A DNA stretch of 64,000 nucleotides, from positions 1,116,001-1,180,000 of the forward strand of contig JBCAMK010000020.1 in NCBI GenBank assembly GCA_038503065.1, in the 5' to 3' direction. A model generated the notes under the pieces. It worked only from the letters and a program-made list of their open reading frames with translations. It made no database searches and had not been told where the DNA came from. Position 1 is the first letter of the stretch. Each line of letters starts with the position of its first letter. This stretch comes from Paragyromitra xinjiangensis. Its lineage: Eukaryota; Ascomycota; Pezizomycetes; Pezizales; Discinaceae. This document shows, in pieces, positions 10,687 to 22,253 of this stretch. The position numbers and the translations under genes were made by a program.

Positions 10687-12125
10687 TATCAAGTTAATGG
10701 AATTCGTTCTACATAAAAAACCAGAAATAGGGAGATGATTTTTTCTCTCTGGTGCAAGACAAGTTATTCTTTTTCATTAGAGGGCAAATATTGAGGGCCA
10801 CAAATTCTATTTTTCTTGCACAAATAGATTTCCCATTTCCGCTGAGCTGTAGTATATATTAAATTGATGGCGAAACATCCGCGCGTATTTCATGGGACGA
10901 TGAGAAATCCGAATGGGTTTTACATGTGGCTCATCGTTCCGGCATCGAGTTTATTGTGGAGGCAATTTGAAGGCATATTATGATTGCTCCAACGGAGACC
11001 AGGCTTCTCATCCACCATTGCTACCTGTTGAGATTTTCAATCGGGCCGGGTTCAGAGAGAGCCTCACTTTGCTCAAACCGACGTAATGCAGCAACGTGAC
11101 GGTTGCATGACACTCACTGCACTATTGTTCGTAGCAGGACTTTGTGGGAAAATTTTAAATGCTTGCGATAGCATATTGAGAACATACTGGAATTAAAGGG
11201 AGTTCGAGGTCAGGTGTATGTCGTGTCGCGCAATAGGAACTGCTTGATCGAAGTGAATTTCGCTTAGAACTTGTCAACCGTCTTGTAAACCTCCATTCAT
11301 GACGCTTAGGGTCACCAATATCGGGTCAGGGTGAGGAAGATTCAGACGGTAAGCCTTAGCCCTGACAGCCTTTATAGTAGAAGGATGAATGACGGCGAGA
11401 GTCAAGGGTAAAAAGTTGTGCCCCCGGGCAATATCTGTGATCTCCCCGGCGAGAGAATAGCAGAGGTATGAGGTCCGGGGCAGAGTCTCAAACCTGGCTA
11501 ACTGATACTTGGATGAGGGGTGCTATGAAAAATTAGTATCATCAAGTAACTACCGTACCTGGGGATTTGAAACAACTTAGGTTTTGGAGCCCAAACAAGG
11601 TTTCTGTCTTAGCCACCGTTCTTTGCGGGTCCGGGAGCATGTCCAAGTCGCCACAAGAGCCGGGATTACGAGTTGGCAGACCTTCGATCCTGGCTGGGAA
11701 GCTCATGTAGCGATAGGTATTTTGCTTCAGCCTCCGTTTAGAAATGAATTAAGGGAAGAATATGTGCTTTAGTATGGAGCACAGCATTTAGTGCAAACTC
11801 TATCTTAACTGTAAGTGGAAGGTGCTTATAGAAATATGGGGAGATCTTTTTTCTGATACGCAATCTAAGGGTTTAAAGATATTTACTTCATATTGGTAAG
11901 GTAATCCGGAGACCTGCAGAAAAATAGTTATCGCAATATTTGAAAGCTCTATCGATATATATCAAATGAGGAAAAGGAAAGATTCTGGAGATTACCATGC
12001 CGGAATTTTCTCTTTGCGCTCTGATAGAGAAAATTATGTAAGAGAACCTCAAGACGCCATCAGTGACCGACTTGTAATTGGATTCAAGTAACATGTATCA
12101 CGAAAACCAGGGGTGACTTAAAAAA
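10687..12125. other. Intergenic stretch, nothing recognised
   Basis: AT-rich DNA without a supported gene. Confidence 0.4.
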
Positions 12126-12552
12126 GAACTGGCGGGTGTCTAAGAAGCAAAGCCAAACATACTTCAAGAATCTTGTTGAGAGCCAACAGGGCGAAGCGCG
12201 AAGCATTAGCCACCACACCGCCTTTTTGCTGTCATATTTATTTCTTAGTTTACCACCCTGGGAGAAATCCGTCGTTAATGAACTACAGGATCCAGAACGC
12301 AAAAGAGAAAAAAAGTGAATCTACCAGGATTCGAACCTGGGTCTCCCACCCTTTTAGGTGACTGCTTTGGTTATTCCACTGTATCGCACAGAAGCAGCGA
12401 GGCGCCTTACCACTAGACCATAGACTCATGTTTGTGCTTCCATGCTTGGGGTACATAAACACTAAATTGGTCAACCCCGCACTCAGCACTTGATCATTCT
12501 GAATTCTACATAGCAGTTTCAAGTTTCAACAACCCAGCATAATTTTGTAATG
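12126..12552 (-). repeat. tRNA-related dispersed repeat, copy 1
   Basis: About 427 bp is repeated, same orientation, at 32225-32620. On the minus strand it holds a 111-nt tRNA-like unit (12427 down to 12317). This unit has a 7-bp acceptor-like stem (GAGTCTA / TAGATTC), box A TGGTCTAGTGG, box B GGTTCGAATCC within a perfect T-stem (CCAGG/CCTGG), and a T-run after its end. The part that should be the anticodon arm is about 38 nt too long and contains extra hairpins. A second, weaker tRNA-like unit follows at about 12230-12130 (GTGGTGTGGTGGCTAATGC on the minus strand). Confidence 0.7.
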
Positions 12553-12750
12553 TAAAAATGTAAACTCGTATACATTGTAGCCAGGTGCCCTTGGCAGGCT
12601 CGGATAGCTCGCTGCTAGCCCATTCTGTGGCCCGTTGCACGCATGCCCCGCTTCGATGACAGTATGTACATGTAGTACAAGGCATTACTAGTAGAACTGA
12701 TAATTTCACGCATATTTGAGTCTCGTCAGAACTGCCCGCAATACATCTCT
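12553..12750. other. Intergenic stretch containing one TACATGTA palindrome
   Basis: The palindrome tacatgta is at 12666-12673, within a longer dyad gtacatgtagtac. Nothing else is recognised. Confidence 0.5.
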
Positions 12751-12754
12751 TTCC

Positions 12755-12815
12755 CTAGTCTTGTGCCAAGCCCCATACACGCAACTTGCTGTGTACCGTA
12801 GGGTCAGGAGCAATA
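12755..12815. repeat. Palindromic 60-bp repeat, copy 1
   Basis: The core cacgcaacttgctgtgta and its flanks resemble copies at 19228-19288, 47990-48050 and 55045-55100. It is less self-complementary than the 19-kb copy. Confidence 0.5.
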
Positions 12816-14144
12816 AAAAGCCAATATTAGTTCCAAGGTTCTCCACGGGCTTTTTCTGCTCGGAGGTGCGTTTTCCTTTTGAAGGTACAGGTATATGTTT
12901 GAGGCTTCTCACGAACTTAAATACCCGAAAACCCCCGACATCTGGTGATTTTTTGCCTGCTATGGCCCTCCCGAAGGTACAGCCAATTTTTCACCACTTA
13001 CTAGTGAAACCAGGTACCAATTACCTCCCAATTCCACCCAAAGCCTAGAGAATACGGAGCCTTTTTACGCCGAGGATACAAACAATGTATGGAACACCTA
13101 GTAAAACAAAGTGTTAATTACCCCCCGAAAACCCTCTGAAGCTTAGACGCCCGAAAATAGAGTTTGTCAAGCTCGGAGGCTTATCGCTCTAGACCCTAGG
13201 GTGACAGCGAGCTAGGGGCACGGATTGGGCACGAGACTACATTTCCTCATGCTATTTGGGTTTATTGGCAGCCTTGTGAGCCACAATAGATCACTCAGAA
13301 AAGTCCCATTCAGGTACAGATAGACCAATCTCCCGGGCCTGCCTATTGAAGCTTCTGTTGACAGATCTTACATACCCAAAATGTAGTTATTCGACTAAGT
13401 TTCGTTTCGCTGGTACGCTCGGGTTGCAGGTTGGGAGGAGGTACTGTATATCTTTCAATTTGCTAAAGGGGGTGCTACAGAAGAGCTGCTGAAGTACTCC
13501 CAGAAATCGAATTGTGTAACACAATCTTAGAGGTGAACACAACGTCATCTCGTCTTGAAATGTGTACTGCTTTGTGTCCATTTTTACTTTTTAGGAACAA
13601 CAGTATCTCATCGGGAAGATAGTCAAAAACTTGCATGCGAAAGGCTTATTCAATCAAGCCATGTTTGGCGATGATCCTCCGTGCGTATTGATTCGATAAA
13701 TGATCTCGAGTAGCAAAGCGGCGAGGGCATTCCTCGTATAGGACGAAAGCCGAAGGTCTTCTATCATGGGTCGCTAGAGGTTACACCACAGCCCTAATCC
13801 CGGACTACGTGGAAAACTTTTTGGAAGCGAAAATCATGAAGACTAGGCGAAAGGAGAGTTTCCACTAATCAGGTCACAAAATAGTTCCAAAACTATTCCC
13901 TGGATTAAAACACAAGATAGCTCCAAATTCATGAAAATACCAAGCCCCACTCTTATGCTGTTAGAGACTTCTATGTCATCACCAGAACACCTGTCGAGGC
14001 TTTTGTACCTTTTGCCGAGTTTTCTTTAAAAGAAGTGGAAGAGTTTCTGAAACTGTCGTGTTTGGATCACGTCAGCCTTTTGCCCAACCTCCCTCTAAGC
14101 TAAACAGCATCTAGAAAAACTTACCCGTCTGATATCCCTTCTGC
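12816..14144. other. Intergenic stretch, nothing recognised
   Basis: I see no supported gene or RNA. It ends 3' of the HMG-box gene. Confidence 0.4.
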
Positions 14145-14994
14145 TCATGTTTTTGTTCCACCAGGATTAATTTTTTCAAACCCTCGAAGCTTTCTTTTTG
14201 AGACTATTGGCGCCGCAGTTCTGCCCTTAGCAGCCTTGGCGCCTCTAGCTTCCTGGTAGGGTGTTGGGACGGGAAAAGAAACTCCCGATTCGACAAAAGT
14301 TCCTGTAGCTTTTCTGGCAGGTATTAGGACAACAAAATTGCTGCTGCGGGCCACTGCACTCTCCTCCAGAAGAGACACGACGGAGATCCTAGCAGGCAAG
14401 ACAGGTGCGCCTTGAACCTTCAGTTGATCAGGGGAGGTTGACCGCAGCATAATTCCATCGTTCTCAGGATCGTCTCCTTTTGAATTGCTATGAGCCTAAA
14501 AACAGTCAGAGAAATCAATCGCCGGAAAAGTTATCTTTACCTCAGCTGCTGGATGCCGATCAGATGACCGAAAGTTTCTCATTTTTTCGAGATAGATGAG
14601 TTTATTTTCGAGATAGATCTCATACCAGGCCTCCAGAAAGCGGGTTTATCAGCAAGCTCTCTTAAAATTGTTGCAGGCCATGAGCAACACATACCTTTTT
14701 TTCATCCTCGGGAAGTTTTGACCACCTCGATCTCAGCTCCATAACGACATCACTTGGCTGACACTCTGCTCCAAGGTCGCTCTTCACGATGCCCCTTCCA
14801 GCAGCGCAAAAGAGATGATACGCGTTCATCGGCCGTTTAGGTTGCCTCGGATCTTTTCTCTGCCGTTTGCTCTGGGTCTTTACGATAGACGAAGACGCAG
14901 TTTTTTGAGCGACAGAGTGGGCCATGGTTATACAGTCGAAGTACTGCGCGGCAGACTCAGACGCGTAACCGGCTGCCCCCTGAAGACTCTGCAT
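14145..14994 (-). CDS. HMG-box DNA-binding protein, 246 aa, three exons
   Basis: The model is complement(14145..14495, 14541..14630, 14695..14994). The HMG box starts at about residue 47 with DPRQPKRPMNAYHLF, runs through the helix-2 region (DVVMELRSRWSKLPEDEKK) and, across intron 1, ends with AWYEIYLENKLIYLEKM. The Pro-Lys-Arg-Pro start, the Trp of helix 2 and the LPEDEKK turn are the usual HMG-box landmarks. Intron 2 (45 bp) has a GTAAAG donor and CTGAC branch. Intron 1 (64 bp) has donor GTATGT and an unusual GAG acceptor, chosen because it alone restores the box. The C-terminal 130 residues are basic and probably disordered. HMG boxes bend DNA in chromatin or act in transcription. It is transcribed away from the TFIIB-like gene. 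A mating-type role cannot be judged from the sequence. Confidence 0.75.
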
Positions 14995-15781
14995 TGAGGT
15001 TGTGAACTATATTCTCATTGTAAGTCATAGCCTGGAATAAAAGTTGGAATAAAACGTGAGAGAACAAGAAGCAAAGGATAATGGCAAAAAAAAGAAGAAA
15101 TGACAAACCTCATCTCGAACGCGCTGGAGATATATAGGACCATGATTCCCTTCTTTAGCGGGAGATGCGTCATCAGAAATAGCATCTGCCACCTTATTAG
15201 TTCCGAGCATTTGGTCCGGGAGTGCTTCGAAACGGAAGGTCGTTTAACTGGACTCTCCAGGAAAATCGAAATCAAAACGAATTGCAATGATTGACTGCTA
15301 AAAGGATTTTATGGCCACTTTTCAAACCACGGAATATTGCGTGATAACTGGGAAGGTTACCGTGGGCTGCCAAGCGCTTTAATTGCCATCGCCAAGGTTC
15401 ATACAGCCCTTTCATTCGTTGGTCAACTATTCTATTTGCTGAAGTCTTGGCTAGTGCTGCACAAAAACTCCCCGCAGACGCGCCACCTCTTTGCTTCATT
15501 TTCATCTCCACTGAGATTCAAGCAAAGAAATTCTCCCCACCCACTCACAACAGTCATCTATTCAAACGACTACGGTGAAGCCTTTGTTTTTTGCTGGTAT
15601 TGTGTCTCCAGCGGTCCTCTACAGATTAGCAGTTATCACTTTCAACGATTAGCATTTTTGGCAACGGCTAGAAACTTTAGGATATTTTCGGTGAATAAAC
15701 ACTTTCTGTGGTCTACTAGATATTGTCACTAATATTTATGTGTCTACTCAAGAGACAAGCGAGCAGGGAATCTCAGTGACA
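14995..15781. promoter_or_regulatory. Divergent intergenic region between HMG-box and TFIIB-like genes
   Basis: About 790 bp separate the two start codons and must hold both promoters. CT-rich stretches precede the plus-strand start (caattctccccacccactcac near 15530). I do not see a clear TATA box, and the boundary between the two promoters cannot be set from sequence. Confidence 0.4.
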
Positions 15782-16834
15782 ATGACTACGTTAAACTCCG
15801 GCAGACCTCAAAACTCTGAATGGGAAGCTGACCATCGCGTAATCGCGTATTGCCGTGAATGCAAAACTTATCCAGCAAATATCGTTGACGAGTTTTCATC
15901 TGGCGACACCGTTTGCGCCGATTGTGGCCTTGTCCTTGGCGAACGCATCGTTGATACCAGATCCGAATGGCGTACATTCTCTAACGACAACAGAAGTGGT
16001 CCTGATCCGTCCCGCGTGGGAGATGCGGCCAACCCACTTTTGAATGGTGCTCAGCTCGAAACAAAAATTCAGCAAAAGCCAGGCCACAGTGGATCGGCAT
16101 TGCAGCGAGCTCAGAGCAAAATCAACGAGTCAAGCAGCAACCGATCGCTTTTAGGCGCCTATGCAGATATCGGGGCTTATTGCGAAGCAATCCAGATTAC
16201 GCAGCATGTTTGTACTACTGCAAAGTCCTTGTATAAGCTCGTCAGCGACAAGAAGGCGATTAGGAAAAGGCCCCAGCCAGCTATCATTGCTGGATGCATT
16301 TTCATCGCTTGTCGCCAGTGTAATGTCCCGCGCACATTTGCAGAGATCTTCGCACTCACCAAAGTGCCGAAAAAAGAGATCGGCCGTACCTTCAAGTTTC
16401 TCGAGAAGTTTTTCAGTGCCAACGGCACTGGAAAGACTACAGCCAAGACGAAGCCAGGAACTGTTATCGATCAGTCAAATCAATACTCCACGACCACCGC
16501 AACCACTGCACACTCGTTGATGATACGTTTCTGCAACAACCTCGATCTTGGTCCTAGGGCGACAACTATTGCTGAAGAAATTGCAAGACGGGTGGCTGAG
16601 AACGATCTCCTTGCTGGTCGGTCCACTCTGAGCTGCTCTGGCGCTATTGTCTTCATAGTCTCCCGTCTTGTGGATAATAAGAAGTCAATTGAAGCTATCT
16701 CGGAAATTGTGGGAGCAGGCGAAGGTACTATCTGGACGGCATACAAGAAACTATATGAAAGCCGAGAATTGATAATTGATCCTGAATGGGTCAAGAAATA
16801 TGGGGGTCGTGTGGAGCTGTTAGAAGGCTTGTAG
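15782..16834 (+). CDS. TFIIB-like general transcription factor, 350 aa, intronless
   Basis: TFIIB bridges TBP at the promoter and RNA polymerase II. Residues 24-48 form the zinc ribbon (CREC, then CADC 17 residues later), followed by a B-finger-like stretch with DTRSEWRTFSND. The first cyclin repeat (about 125-215) keeps the family signatures IIAGCIFIACRQCNVPRTF and VPKKEIGRTFK. The second (about 245-340) is diverged: STLSCSGAIVFIVSRLV stands where TFIIB usually has an Ala-rich helix, but GTIWTAYKKLY and IDPEWVKK remain. The length matches the family. I use the ATG at 15782, because an ATG at 15738 is out of frame. The absence of introns and the drift in repeat two suggest either a paralogue or an unusually diverged sole copy; the window cannot decide. 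Confidence 0.85.
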   Translation: MTTLNSGRPQNSEWEADHRVIAYCRECKTYPANIVDEFSSGDTVCADCGLVLGERIVDTRSEWRTFSNDNRSGPDPSRVGDAANPLLNGAQLETKIQQKPGHSGSALQRAQSKINESSSNRSLLGAYADIGAYCEAIQITQHVCTTAKSLYKLVSDKKAIRKRPQPAIIAGCIFIACRQCNVPRTFAEIFALTKVPKKEIGRTFKFLEKFFSANGTGKTTAKTKPGTVIDQSNQYSTTTATTAHSLMIRFCNNLDLGPRATTIAEEIARRVAENDLLAGRSTLSCSGAIVFIVSRLVDNKKSIEAISEIVGAGEGTIWTAYKKLYESRELIIDPEWVKKYGGRVELLEGL

Positions 16835-18070
16835 AGCGATTACCAGAGAGATCAGAGGTCATGGTGATAAAAAGGTCAGTATAAGTCATGCTGCTTGCCG
16901 AGCGGAACCCCTCTCCATACGTTGAAATTTTCGGGGATCTCGATGCCCTGGGAACTGATCTTGACCACTAACTTCAATAGTTGAAGAACTCCCGAACCGA
17001 TTCTTAACTCCGCCAGAAAGGGTATTTTTGGTTAAGGAAAATGGCTAAAAAGGTCAGTAGTCGAAACTGAATTGACTTCTGTTTCGCGATCGTATCTCTT
17101 TGTAGTTTTAGCAGAATCATGTGACATACACAAGTTCAAGTAATTTGAAATTTCACCAATATGATCCGGCAAGATATGATCTCGAATTCGCGGGCATCCT
17201 TGGGGTAGACAAGAGTCCATTGCTCCATACAGATTCGTTGATGATGTCACTTTTGGTTTCCGAGCTCCCTAGTGTATATTGCCACGAGTTCTCGTACATA
17301 CGTGAAGGCTTATTGTAAGCTTGGCTTTCACAAACTGTAGCTCTAGCTCGCGATAGTGTTTGCATTCCAGATTGCCACACCATCAAAGCCAAAGGATGTT
17401 GCAGAGTGCTTTTCTTAGCTGGGATAACTACCGGCTTGCTCGGCATTTTGGCCAGGTACTCAGCATTTGACCCCAGGATGGTGGATGCAGTCTTTGAGGG
17501 GAATATAGATATCCTTAAAGGGCAGGCGACAGGAAAGGTCGTCTACCTGAAACTGTGTAACGAGGTTTCCTGATACTGAAGTGTTGCGTGATTGGGGCTT
17601 AAGAAATGCGGATCAACTTTGTCGACAAAATTGAATTCCCCATCATGACCAAGAATACACGGCACAACTAATCTCCCTACTATACTGGATGAATGTCGCT
17701 CTCCAAGGGAAAGACTATTAAGTTATGCCATGGTGTAGATACAACAGTTAACCAGGTACAGAAATACATGTTTATTTAAGGGTAATCACTCAAGTTAAGG
17801 GATGTTAAATGACTGGAAGGCAGAAGAATTTTGATTTACAGTTACTGGTACTGCTTAGTCTACTAAAGGCATTTCGCTCAGGGGTATAGACCTCTGGGAG
17901 CGTACAGAAAATCTTGTACAATTAGGATTGGGGACCCTCCCCAAACTTTAACAACGTAATGAGACTTCAAACATGGAAGAGAAAAGAGAAAATTTAGGTA
18001 TAGACAAACTAGGTGTATCGTTGAGGCAGAATAGCTTCTTGTCCTACAGCTCGGAACATATCCTATCACC
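16835..18070. other. Intergenic stretch, nothing recognised
   Basis: Only short ORFs without coding features are present. Confidence 0.4.
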
Positions 18071-19045
18071 CTAGAGCCCAACACTCATCACGCAAATCAT
18101 AACGATCAACACAAGACCCGCAAAGGCAGGAGAGTTTGCTTCAGCCGTACCAGATACAGCAGTTGGAGAAGTGAAGCTAGTAGTTCCTTTTGTTGCATTT
18201 GGGTTGATCGTGAAGTTCTCATTCAGGGTGGGGGCTGTAACGTGGGTGGCAAAAGTACTTGTTACTGCAGTGCTGTTCTTCACGTTGATAGTGATCTCTG
18301 GAAGCTGTGTCGCGAAGGGGAGAGAGAACATTCCCGAAGTATTAAATGTTGCGGCTTAGGAATTGCATAGAGTTAGCGGCATCTTGGAGCGGTGTAAAAT
18401 CAGTGGATTTAGAGAGGAATAGTGATGATAATAGACGTCACATCTGGAAGAGCTCAAGGGCTATAAATATGACGAGCAAGAAAAACTTACTCAAAGAAAT
18501 CAGATAGGGAAGCCTCGTGTCAATGTCATTCGGCCCAGGAGTTAAAATAGGTTCATCGGCTGCACTGACAATGGTGTAGACTATCGGTTGGCAACTTTCA
18601 GTAAATTGATGGATCACGATGTGAACCAAAATAGTAGCCATTTTGAGAGCTACACACTTATAAAGCAGAGTATTTTTCTGGGAATAACTTACCGATCGTC
18701 TCACTCTGAGCAGGAATCAGTCTGGTTGAGTCCGGGAGATACCTAGAGGGTGCAATTTTCTCGGTAGCCAGCTCGGTAGGAGAAGCACGTGTAATGCCAG
18801 GGAATGGTTTGAGATCATCGGCTTCAGAAGAGTATTGGAAGATCCCTCCTTCAGCGGTTCTGTTATTGGGGAAACTATCAAAGGTGTTAGCCCGGAAGAA
18901 CGATCGAAAGAATCCCATAAATGATCAGAATGGAATTCAGTTACCTTGGAGTTAGAGAACTAGTTTCACTATTTTCATGCTCCAACGCAGAGGAAACAGT
19001 AGCAACAATAGCCATAAGGCCCATAGCTAACCCGGAGATACGCAT
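18071..19045 (-). CDS. GPI-anchored cell-surface protein, 218 aa, four exons
   Basis: The model is complement(18071..18354, 18491..18580, 18693..18874, 18945..19045). It starts with a clear signal peptide (MRISGLAMGLMAIVATVSSA) and ends with a GPI-type signal: a small-residue cleavage zone (EANSPA) and a hydrophobic tail (FAGLVLIVMICVMSVGL). Several N-glycosylation sites (NRT, NTS, NST, NFT, NAT) and Thr/Ser-rich stretches fit a wall- or membrane-anchored surface protein. All three introns have GTAAGT- or GTAACT-like donors, and the joined length is a multiple of three. The acceptor of intron 2 (18581-18692) is ambiguous, since GTGTAG further 5' also keeps frame and would add 26 residues. The function beyond the surface location is unknown. 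Confidence 0.65.
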
Positions 19046-19227
19046 GTTCACGATGAGGTATTTAGATCTGGAGGGTGAAATGTATTAAGACAACAGAAAG
19101 GAAGATCTGAAGAAAAAATCAGGGGAACGATGGAATGAGCGAGTGTATTGATGAACGAGTGGAGTATGAGCTGAAGGAAAGGGGGAGAGAGATGGAGAAA
19201 ACATTTCAAGGTATTTATGGTAGTCTC
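19046..19227. promoter_or_regulatory. Upstream region of the GPI-protein gene
   Basis: An AG-rich (plus-strand) tract around 19090-19200, CT-rich on the coding strand, sits upstream of the minus-strand start. Confidence 0.35.
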
Positions 19228-19288
19228 GTGCCCAGCCCCATGCACGCAGCTTGCTGCGTACCTAGGTAGTAGGGGATGGGAACGAGCC
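19228..19288. repeat. Palindromic 60-bp repeat, copy 2 (best copy)
   Basis: The outer arms tcgtgcccagcccc and ggggatgggaacga pair with two mismatches, and an inner stem (gcagc tt gctgc) sits in the middle. Related sequences lie at 12755, 47990 and 55045. Confidence 0.6.
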
Positions 19289-19666
19289 TATATTTATGGG
19301 CATGTGGATTTATCTAGTAGACACTGGAGTCTCACGCTAGCCTATGGCCGGCACACCGGCTGAAGGCGCACAAGATTCTATTTATCCAGTACATATGACA
19401 CGGAGATCACTTGATGAAGTGGGTAAACCTTTCCGTTGGAAGAACTCTGACCAATATATCGAACATTCATGTTGTTCTAATGTTCAATTATAGACGGCTA
19501 TTCCAGATGTATTTATCGGTCTGGTGTTTGAAACTAGGAGATACATGTATACTTGCGGTCCGGGGTTTACACTCTAGAACCATGTGAACCTGTAAAATCC
19601 TTGATCACATGTCACGAGTTCTGATAGCTGGCACTCAATAATCGCATCCATCTCGTGTAGGTTTTC
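19289..19666. other. Intergenic stretch with one TACATGTA (19542-19549)
   Basis: There is nothing else I can support. Confidence 0.4.
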
Positions 19667-19995
19667 ATGTCCCGATATCATTCAACCCAGGCCAAGCCGA
19701 CAAAATCCAAAATCGACGGAGGCATCACGGGTGAGTAGTATTATATGCCGAGTAATCAAGTTCTGCTCAAACTCACAGACTTGAGCCATTCCATGTTTTT
19801 CTGCGAACGAAAGGTAAGAGAGTGTTGAATCTCTGAGTCATTAGAAGTTTGCAACTAAAATATACGTCTCGAAAAAAGTTGTAGACTATCCATCCTCGTA
19901 GGTCGCGGGAAATTCTCACGATATTTTTTTATTTCCCTCCATTCTTGATACTGATCCTCCTTATTTTTGGTTTTAAGATCCTATTGCCGCCATAA
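19667..19995 (+). CDS. Tiny single-pass membrane protein, 69 aa, three exons
   Basis: The model is join(19667..19730, 19779..19813, 19885..19995). Exon 1 begins MSRYHSTQAKPTKSKIDGG. Intron 1 (48 bp, GTGAGT to CACAG) and intron 2 (71 bp, GTAAGA to TTGTAG, branch ACTAA) keep the frame. Exon 3 encodes a basic stretch (TIHPRRSRE) and then one strongly hydrophobic segment (FFYFPPFLILILLIFGF) ending KILLPP. The layout (basic cytosolic N-terminus, C-terminal membrane helix) fits a tail-anchored small subunit of a membrane complex, but I cannot name it. No single exon is long enough to stand out as an ORF, so it is easily missed. Confidence 0.5.
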
Positions 19996-20524
19996 CTTCA
20001 GAAAGCGATTCCGGGAATTCTCCCAAGTTCACTTTCTCAATGTCCACGTACCCATTCTGGTGCTCCTGCCTTTTCCCTCTACCCACTCCCACTCTTTCTT
20101 TATTAACTTTCAGAAACTTACCTAATAATTGTGCCGGATCGGATATTTTGCAGATAAGCAGGAAGAATAACCATCGTTTTACCCAAGTACCGGCTCTCAA
20201 GAGTCTTTGGATGATAGGTGAAGCTGAGGAATTAGGCTCAGACTGGGTAGGGTTTCGGTGGGAAAGGTATTCTGAAATCTAATTACATAACATACGAATG
20301 CTCACATCAAGGCTGCTAGTCCAAACACGCTTCTTATGTGGATAGGATCAACCTGGCTTTTTGAGATCTCTCCTGAAGTTGACTCGATATCAGATATCAG
20401 CGTAATTGTGGGTAACTTTAAACTTCCCCTCGTTCTCGTGGCGATGGTATGCCATATAATGGAATCATTTTTCCGACTCCATTCAAAAAGCTATTGAGAA
20501 TACTCCCACTGAATTCATTGCGTT
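19996..20524. other. Intergenic stretch, nothing recognised
   Basis: This is the 3' flank of the small membrane-protein gene. It ends at the target-site duplication of the LINE fragment. Confidence 0.4.
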
Positions 20525-20790
20525 TAACAGGATCCCATAATAATAATAATAATAATAATAATAATTCATTTACGTATCCAACCCTATAGGTTATGACGAT
20601 AACTAGCAAACACTGGCATAAAACACAAAAACAAAACAAAATCCACACAATATAAAGTAAACAAAACAAAACAAACAAAATAACAAAACAAAATCAAAAC
20701 AATCTATAACCACATCTTTTTAAGCCCAACATTTCTTTCCATATACAATTTTATCTTTCTAAATCTCCATATCCCCACCCCAACTCTCTT

Positions 20791-21320
20791 TCATTTTCCT
20801 CTCTCTTCTCTCTCCACTCTTCTTGCCCTCTTAAATTCCTTCCACATTCCTACCGCAAACTTAACTCCTTCCTTTGAATATAACAATTCTTGCACCATAA
20901 TATCTTCTTTCCCTAACTCTTGCCTAGCTTCCTCTCTTCCGTCAATGGTGAATAAACACTTGTGCAAGATATGTTCTACACTTTGTTCTCCTCTTCTGCA
21001 TTCGCATTCGGCTTCTGATCTTTTCCCAATTTTCTTTTCATACATTTTGATCCCGATATGGCCTGTCCTGAGCCTGCTCAGTATGGTCAGATCATCTCGT
21101 TTGTGACTCCCAAACGTCAACCCGACTCTGTCTTTTGGGCAGCATTTATATCCTGCTGGCACTCTTCCAACACTGGCATATGTTACTTGCCATCTGATCT
21201 CAGCTCGTCTTTTCGCTTCTGCTCATAGGTATGCGTGCGATATAAACACTTCTTTCGCGTCTGATTTTGAGCATCCTTTTTTGGCATATTTATCTGCGAC
21301 CTCATCCAATTTGAGTGCCC
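20791..21320 (-). pseudogene. 3' end of LINE ORF2 (RNase H end and CCHC-like segment), broken
   Basis: This is the translatable remainder of the LINE reading frame. The intact last part is 123 codons (20791-21162), containing LTILSRLRTGHIGIKMYEKK and the CxC/H/C pattern. An in-frame TGA interrupts it upstream (after FISHAYL), with clear RNase H sequence (ADKYAKKG) before that. It is non-functional by itself. Confidence 0.8.
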
Positions 21321-21328
21321 GCTCCTAC

Positions 21329-22253
21329 TTTTTACAGTGGTGATTTCATAGCAACAACAGCCCAAGCTATGTCTGACCTTCTACGGGTTGTAAGGCGTCA
21401 GCAGCCGTACCGGGCGTCTAACCTGTCCTAGTTTATACGTCAGAGAGGTCACGCACGGGGTACTTCACTCGGGGATAAAATTACTTGTGTACGCCAACGA
21501 ACCCGCAGCCGTAACTGCAAAGCTGTCACGTATAAATCCCATGGTCTTTACGAGAAGGCGAAGCTGACTAAGCATGCCTTGTACCTAGCAAACGAAACGA
21601 TGAGTAGGACTAACTTACTTAGGAAGGGTCCGCGTGCTACGCGCGTCTTTTTCCGTCCCCAGCATAGGTCGAGTTGCCATCTTTCTCGAATCGCCCGCCG
21701 TGGCTCTAAACCTTATTTGTCTGCACCTTAAGCCCCTTCAGTGACGCATTGCTAATACGTAAGGTGCATTACTACCTTTCGGGACCGACCGCCGCATCCG
21801 TTCTCTCGCGCCGTTTTACGATTTCAAGCATGCGCATATATTCGTAAAACGCGTAGGCTCATGGTTTTCATTTCCGCTTCCCTATGAATGTGAAGTTGCC
21901 CTGTGCTGGGTCATATTAACTACACAAGCGTCACGGTCTCGCAATACTGGTTTTATCCAGCTCACTAACTGCGGTTCGGGACTATTCCCTCCCGCCACAG
22001 GTGTCCTGTCGAACGACTCAGCTATTAAGTGCTTGCTCAAGCCCAACGGCGCTTTTCTAGTACTCCCCCATGGAGTTAAGAACGCACGCACTAAAGTACT
22101 GTCGCTTTCGCATTTCTCAGTACCGTTCAGGGGGTTTGGGTTAGCAACACATTGAGATCGTCCGTCGGATAGTTTTCAGGAACGAGCGCAGGATAACCCC
22201 GTGGGGCTGGGTGCAAATTCCTGTGCGGCTATGCAATGTCACCACTGCATACC
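21329..22253. mobile_element. Non-autonomous hAT-like element nested in the LINE
   Basis: This 925-bp block interrupts the LINE RNase H coding region. Imperfect 8-bp direct repeats flank it (gctcctac 21321-21328 and gttcctac 22254-22261), matching the duplication size of hAT elements. Near the ends are inverted repeats: cagtggtga..catagc (from 21335) against the reverse complement of the right end, cagtggtgaca..catagc (ending 22247). Removing the block plus one direct repeat takes out 933 bp (311 codons) and rejoins the LINE frame. The inside has no coding potential but has stems such as cgttttacga/tcgtaaaacg (about 21813-21851) and gcacctta/taaggtgc. Confidence 0.6.

Noticed and set aside
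12317..12427. Functional tRNA gene with intron (also 32390-32500)
   Set aside because: Acceptor, T-arm and boxes fit, but no anticodon stem-loop with U33 and a standard intron could be drawn, and the larger repeat extends well beyond it.
21329..22253. Group I intron inside the LINE
   Set aside because: The block has stems, but no convincing P/Q/R/S core. Inverted ends and direct repeats point to a transposon instead.
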